From: Haemophilus sp.
GTDB taxonomy: Bacteria; Pseudomonadota; Gammaproteobacteria; Enterobacterales; Pasteurellaceae
Length of the DNA: 5,731 bases
Reading direction: 5' to 3'
NCBI GenBank assembly: GCA_019423005.1
Contig: JAHZCF010000010.1
Location: 1-5,731 of the forward strand
The translations under genes were made by a program, and so were the position numbers. Shown in pieces: positions 4,239 through 5,731 of this stretch. Each line of letters starts with the position of its first letter. The first letter of the stretch is position 1. The notes beneath the pieces are model-generated. The model was not told where the DNA came from, did no database searches, and saw only the letters and a program-made list of their open reading frames with translations.

Positions 4239-4556
4239 ATGAATAATACTAAATTAGTGATTCCAAGTTGTAATGATTTTATGTCTATCTATGGGTTCGA
4301 TTGTGAAATGGATGATGTTATCCAGATTCTCAAGTTTATACATGGTGATGAGAGAGTTAATTTGAGTTTTGATATTACTGTAAACTCTGTGAGACTTCGG
4401 TTTTACAGAAATGATACTCTTGTATTTGATCTTTATAGAGAGGATCTATTAGAACTTTATTTAGATGAAAATGGAGATTCTCTATCATTTAAGTTATCTG
4501 ATAACTTGATTATAACGATAAATTTTTATCCAGAAATTAGTATTTTTATTAGATAG
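4239..4556 (+). CDS. Small acidic protein of unknown family, putative orphan immunity protein
   Basis: This 105-residue soluble acidic protein starts at ATG 4239, with only a weak GTGGGA (4226-4231) as ribosome site, partly inside the repeat hairpin region. It looks mostly beta after an N-terminal helix (DDVIQILKFIHGD): strands at VNLSFDITV, SVRLRFYRN, LVFDLYREDLLELYLDE, LSFKLSD and LIITINFYPEISIFI. I recognise no family. A small, acidic, beta-rich protein on the same strand as a run of immunity genes, after the same repeat that precedes the SUKH gene, points to an immunity role by position only. No toxin-like peptide with a known motif lies upstream. A terminator follows at 4596. Confidence 0.6.
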   Translation: MNNTKLVIPSCNDFMSIYGFDCEMDDVIQILKFIHGDERVNLSFDITVNSVRLRFYRNDTLVFDLYREDLLELYLDENGDSLSFKLSDNLIITINFYPEISIFIR

Positions 4557-4595
4557 TAAGTATTTTTCAAATAACAATTTGAATTTGAAAGATAC

Positions 4596-4653
4596 AAAGT
4601 GCGGTCAATTTTCAAAGAGTTTTAAAACCTTTCAAAAATTGACCGCTCTTTTT
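4596..4653. terminator. Bidirectional terminator from inverted uptake signals, second copy of the extended repeat
   Basis: The left arm AAAGTGCGGTCAATTTT (from 4596) pairs with AAAATTGACCGCTCTTT (to about 4652), with one mismatch where the right arm has CTCTT in place of the core's CACTT. The left arm has an intact uptake core at 4597-4605. It shares TCAAAGAGTTTTAAAAC with the element at 1204-1259. It lies between the convergent island gene (ending 4556) and purT (ending 4686) and can end both transcripts. Confidence 0.8.
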
Positions 4654-4685
4654 GTATTTTCAACGATGCTTATGTTAAGCAAACC

Positions 4686-5731
4686 TTATAATTTCACATC
4701 CAACTTCGCGTAAGCGCGCTCTACTTTTTCCAATGCTTTTTCCACGGAAACATCACGAGCAAGTAAGACACCTAAACGGCGATGGCCATTGACTTCGCCT
4801 TTGCCGAAAATGCGAATATTGGTGTTTGGTTCAGCTAATACTTCGGCGATATTGCCAAATTGCACGTTTTTCGATTGACCTTCGACCACAATCGCTTTTG
4901 AAGCTGATGGGCTAATGAGGGTAATTTCTGGAATAGGTAAGCCTAAAATTGCACGGGCATGTAAGGCAAATTCGGATAATTCTTGAGAAATTAGCGTGAC
5001 CATTCCAGTATCATGTGGGCGAGGGGAGACTTCATTGAAGATCACCTCATCACCACATACAAACATTTCCACACCAAAAATACCGCGACCGCCTAATGCA
5101 GTGGTAATTTTCTCTGCCACGTCTTGGGCTTTTTTCAACGCGGCATCAGACATGGCTTGTGGTTGCCAAGATTCGCGATAGTCGCCATCTTCTTGACGAT
5201 GGCCGATTGGCGCTAAGAAGCTGGTGCCGTTGATGTGGCGAACGGTGAGCAAGGTAATTTCATAATCGAATTTAACAAACCCTTCTACAATCACGCGTCC
5301 TGCGCCTGCGCGACCACCTTGTTGAGCGTAATCCCAGGCTTTTTGTAAGTCGTCTTTGGATTTCAAAATACTTTGACCGTGGCCAGAAGAAGACATAATC
5401 GGTTTTACCACGCAAGGAATACCGATTTTTTCAACCGCACTTTGGAAGTCAGCAAAGTTATCGACAAATTGATAAGGCGAAGTTGGCAATTTAAGCTCTT
5501 CAGCGGCTAAACGGCGAATGCCTTCGCGATTCATCGTAAGCTTGGTGGCTTTGGCGGTAGGTACAACATTAAAACCTGCTTGTTCTAATTCCACTAGCGT
5601 ATCAGTCGCGATGGCTTCCACTTCCGGCACAATGTAATCTGGGCGCTCTTTTTCCACTAAGGCTTTGAGGGCTGCACCATCTAGCATGGAAATCGTATAA
5701 GCACGATGTGCCACTTGTTGTGCTGGGGCGT
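4686..5731 (-). CDS. purT: Formate-dependent phosphoribosylglycinamide formyltransferase (GAR transformylase 2), N-terminus outside window
   Basis: PurT converts 5-phosphoribosylglycinamide, formate and ATP to formyl-GAR in cytosolic purine synthesis; it is an ATP-grasp enzyme. The frame runs off the window edge (APAQQVAHRAYTISMLDG and on), so about 45 N-terminal residues are missing compared with E. coli PurT. A GTG at 5714 is an internal valine of the conserved VAHR segment, not the start. Clear signatures in order: YIVPEVEAIATD, KLTMNREGIRRLAAEEL, VVKPIMSSSGHGQS, GGRAGAGRVIVEG, GHRQEDGDYRESWQPQ, GIFGVEMFVCGDEVIFNEVS and PRPHDTGMVTLISQ. The two magnesium-binding glutamates (GVE and FNE, 12 residues apart, equivalent to E. 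coli Glu267 and Glu279) are present. Base use is less AT-rich than in the island. It appears intact within the window and ends at TAA just after the shared terminator. Confidence 0.97.
   Translation of the reverse strand, partial: APAQQVAHRAYTISMLDGAALKALVEKERPDYIVPEVEAIATDTLVELEQAGFNVVPTAKATKLTMNREGIRRLAAEELKLPTSPYQFVDNFADFQSAVEKIGIPCVVKPIMSSSGHGQSILKSKDDLQKAWDYAQQGGRAGAGRVIVEGFVKFDYEITLLTVRHINGTSFLAPIGHRQEDGDYRESWQPQAMSDAALKKAQDVAEKITTALGGRGIFGVEMFVCGDEVIFNEVSPRPHDTGMVTLISQELSEFALHARAILGLPIPEITLISPSASKAIVVEGQSKNVQFGNIAEVLAEPNTNIRIFGKGEVNGHRRLGVLLARDVSVEKALEKVERAYAKLDVKL
5434..5442 (-). repeat. DNA uptake signal sequence inside purT
   Basis: AAGTGCGGT on the - strand, followed by TGAAAAAAT, matches the extended Hin-type uptake consensus (core then an AT-rich tract). 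A single, unpaired copy inside a core gene is normal for naturally competent Pasteurellaceae and supports the taxonomic call. Confidence 0.85.

Noticed and set aside
2095..4556. VENN-type pretoxin motif or a shared recombination sequence upstream of the tails
   Set aside because: I looked for VENN or a common leader in the open frames and saw none; the fragments are too short to contain that region.
4996..5181. 61-codon + strand open frame
   Set aside because: It is antisense to conserved purT sequence and has no independent support.
5712..5714. GTG as the start of purT
   Set aside because: The frame continues upstream as APAQQ and the GTG encodes the valine of the conserved VAHR segment.
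1..5731. CRISPR array, tRNA or rRNA genes, IS element, integrase or phage attachment site
   Set aside because: There are no regularly spaced repeats, cloverleaf-like sequence, transposase or integrase motifs, or flanking direct repeats at a tRNA end.

Overview
The window looks like a Pasteurellaceae chromosome, most likely Haemophilus or a close relative. It carries the Hin-type DNA uptake signal (core AAGTGCGGT) several times, usually as inverted pairs that form terminator hairpins (236-277, 1204-1259, 4596-4653) and once inside a core gene (5434-5442). The two edges are ordinary housekeeping sequence: the C-terminus of an APC-family amino acid permease on the left (1-218, +) and most of purT, the formate-dependent GAR transformylase, on the right (4686 to the window edge, -). 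A YheO/DauR-type regulator (1262-1939, -) sits between two islands.

The remainder (about 282-1203 and 2095-4560, + strand) is AT-rich accessory DNA. I read it as a decayed array of polymorphic-toxin C-terminal tails, each next to a small immunity-like gene. Left island: a CdiI-like immunity protein (371-814) and a small unassigned protein (877-1173), with no toxin sequence beside them. Right island, in order: a frameshifted tail (2095-2338) then a 60-aa two-TM protein (2339-2521); a 69-bp palindromic repeat then a SUKH/SMI1-KNR4 immunity protein (2604-3104); a toxin tail (3089-3337) whose stop overlaps the start of a 68-aa two-TM protein (3334-3540); a fragment with an HNH/WHH-nuclease motif (3582-3717) ending 1 nt before a 127-aa protein (3719-4102); and a second copy of the repeat (4162-4230) then a 105-aa protein (4239-4556).

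No intact toxin, toxin N-terminus, secretion partner, transposase or integrase is present. The likely picture is a bank of orphan immunity genes left after the matching toxin ends were displaced or eroded. They could protect the cell from siblings that still carry those toxins, or serve as donor cassettes for recombination into a full-length CdiA/MafB/Rhs-type gene elsewhere. Family calls made from recognisable motifs (SUKH, WHH nuclease, YheO, PurT) are firmer than the immunity role given to the unassigned small genes, which rests mainly on position.
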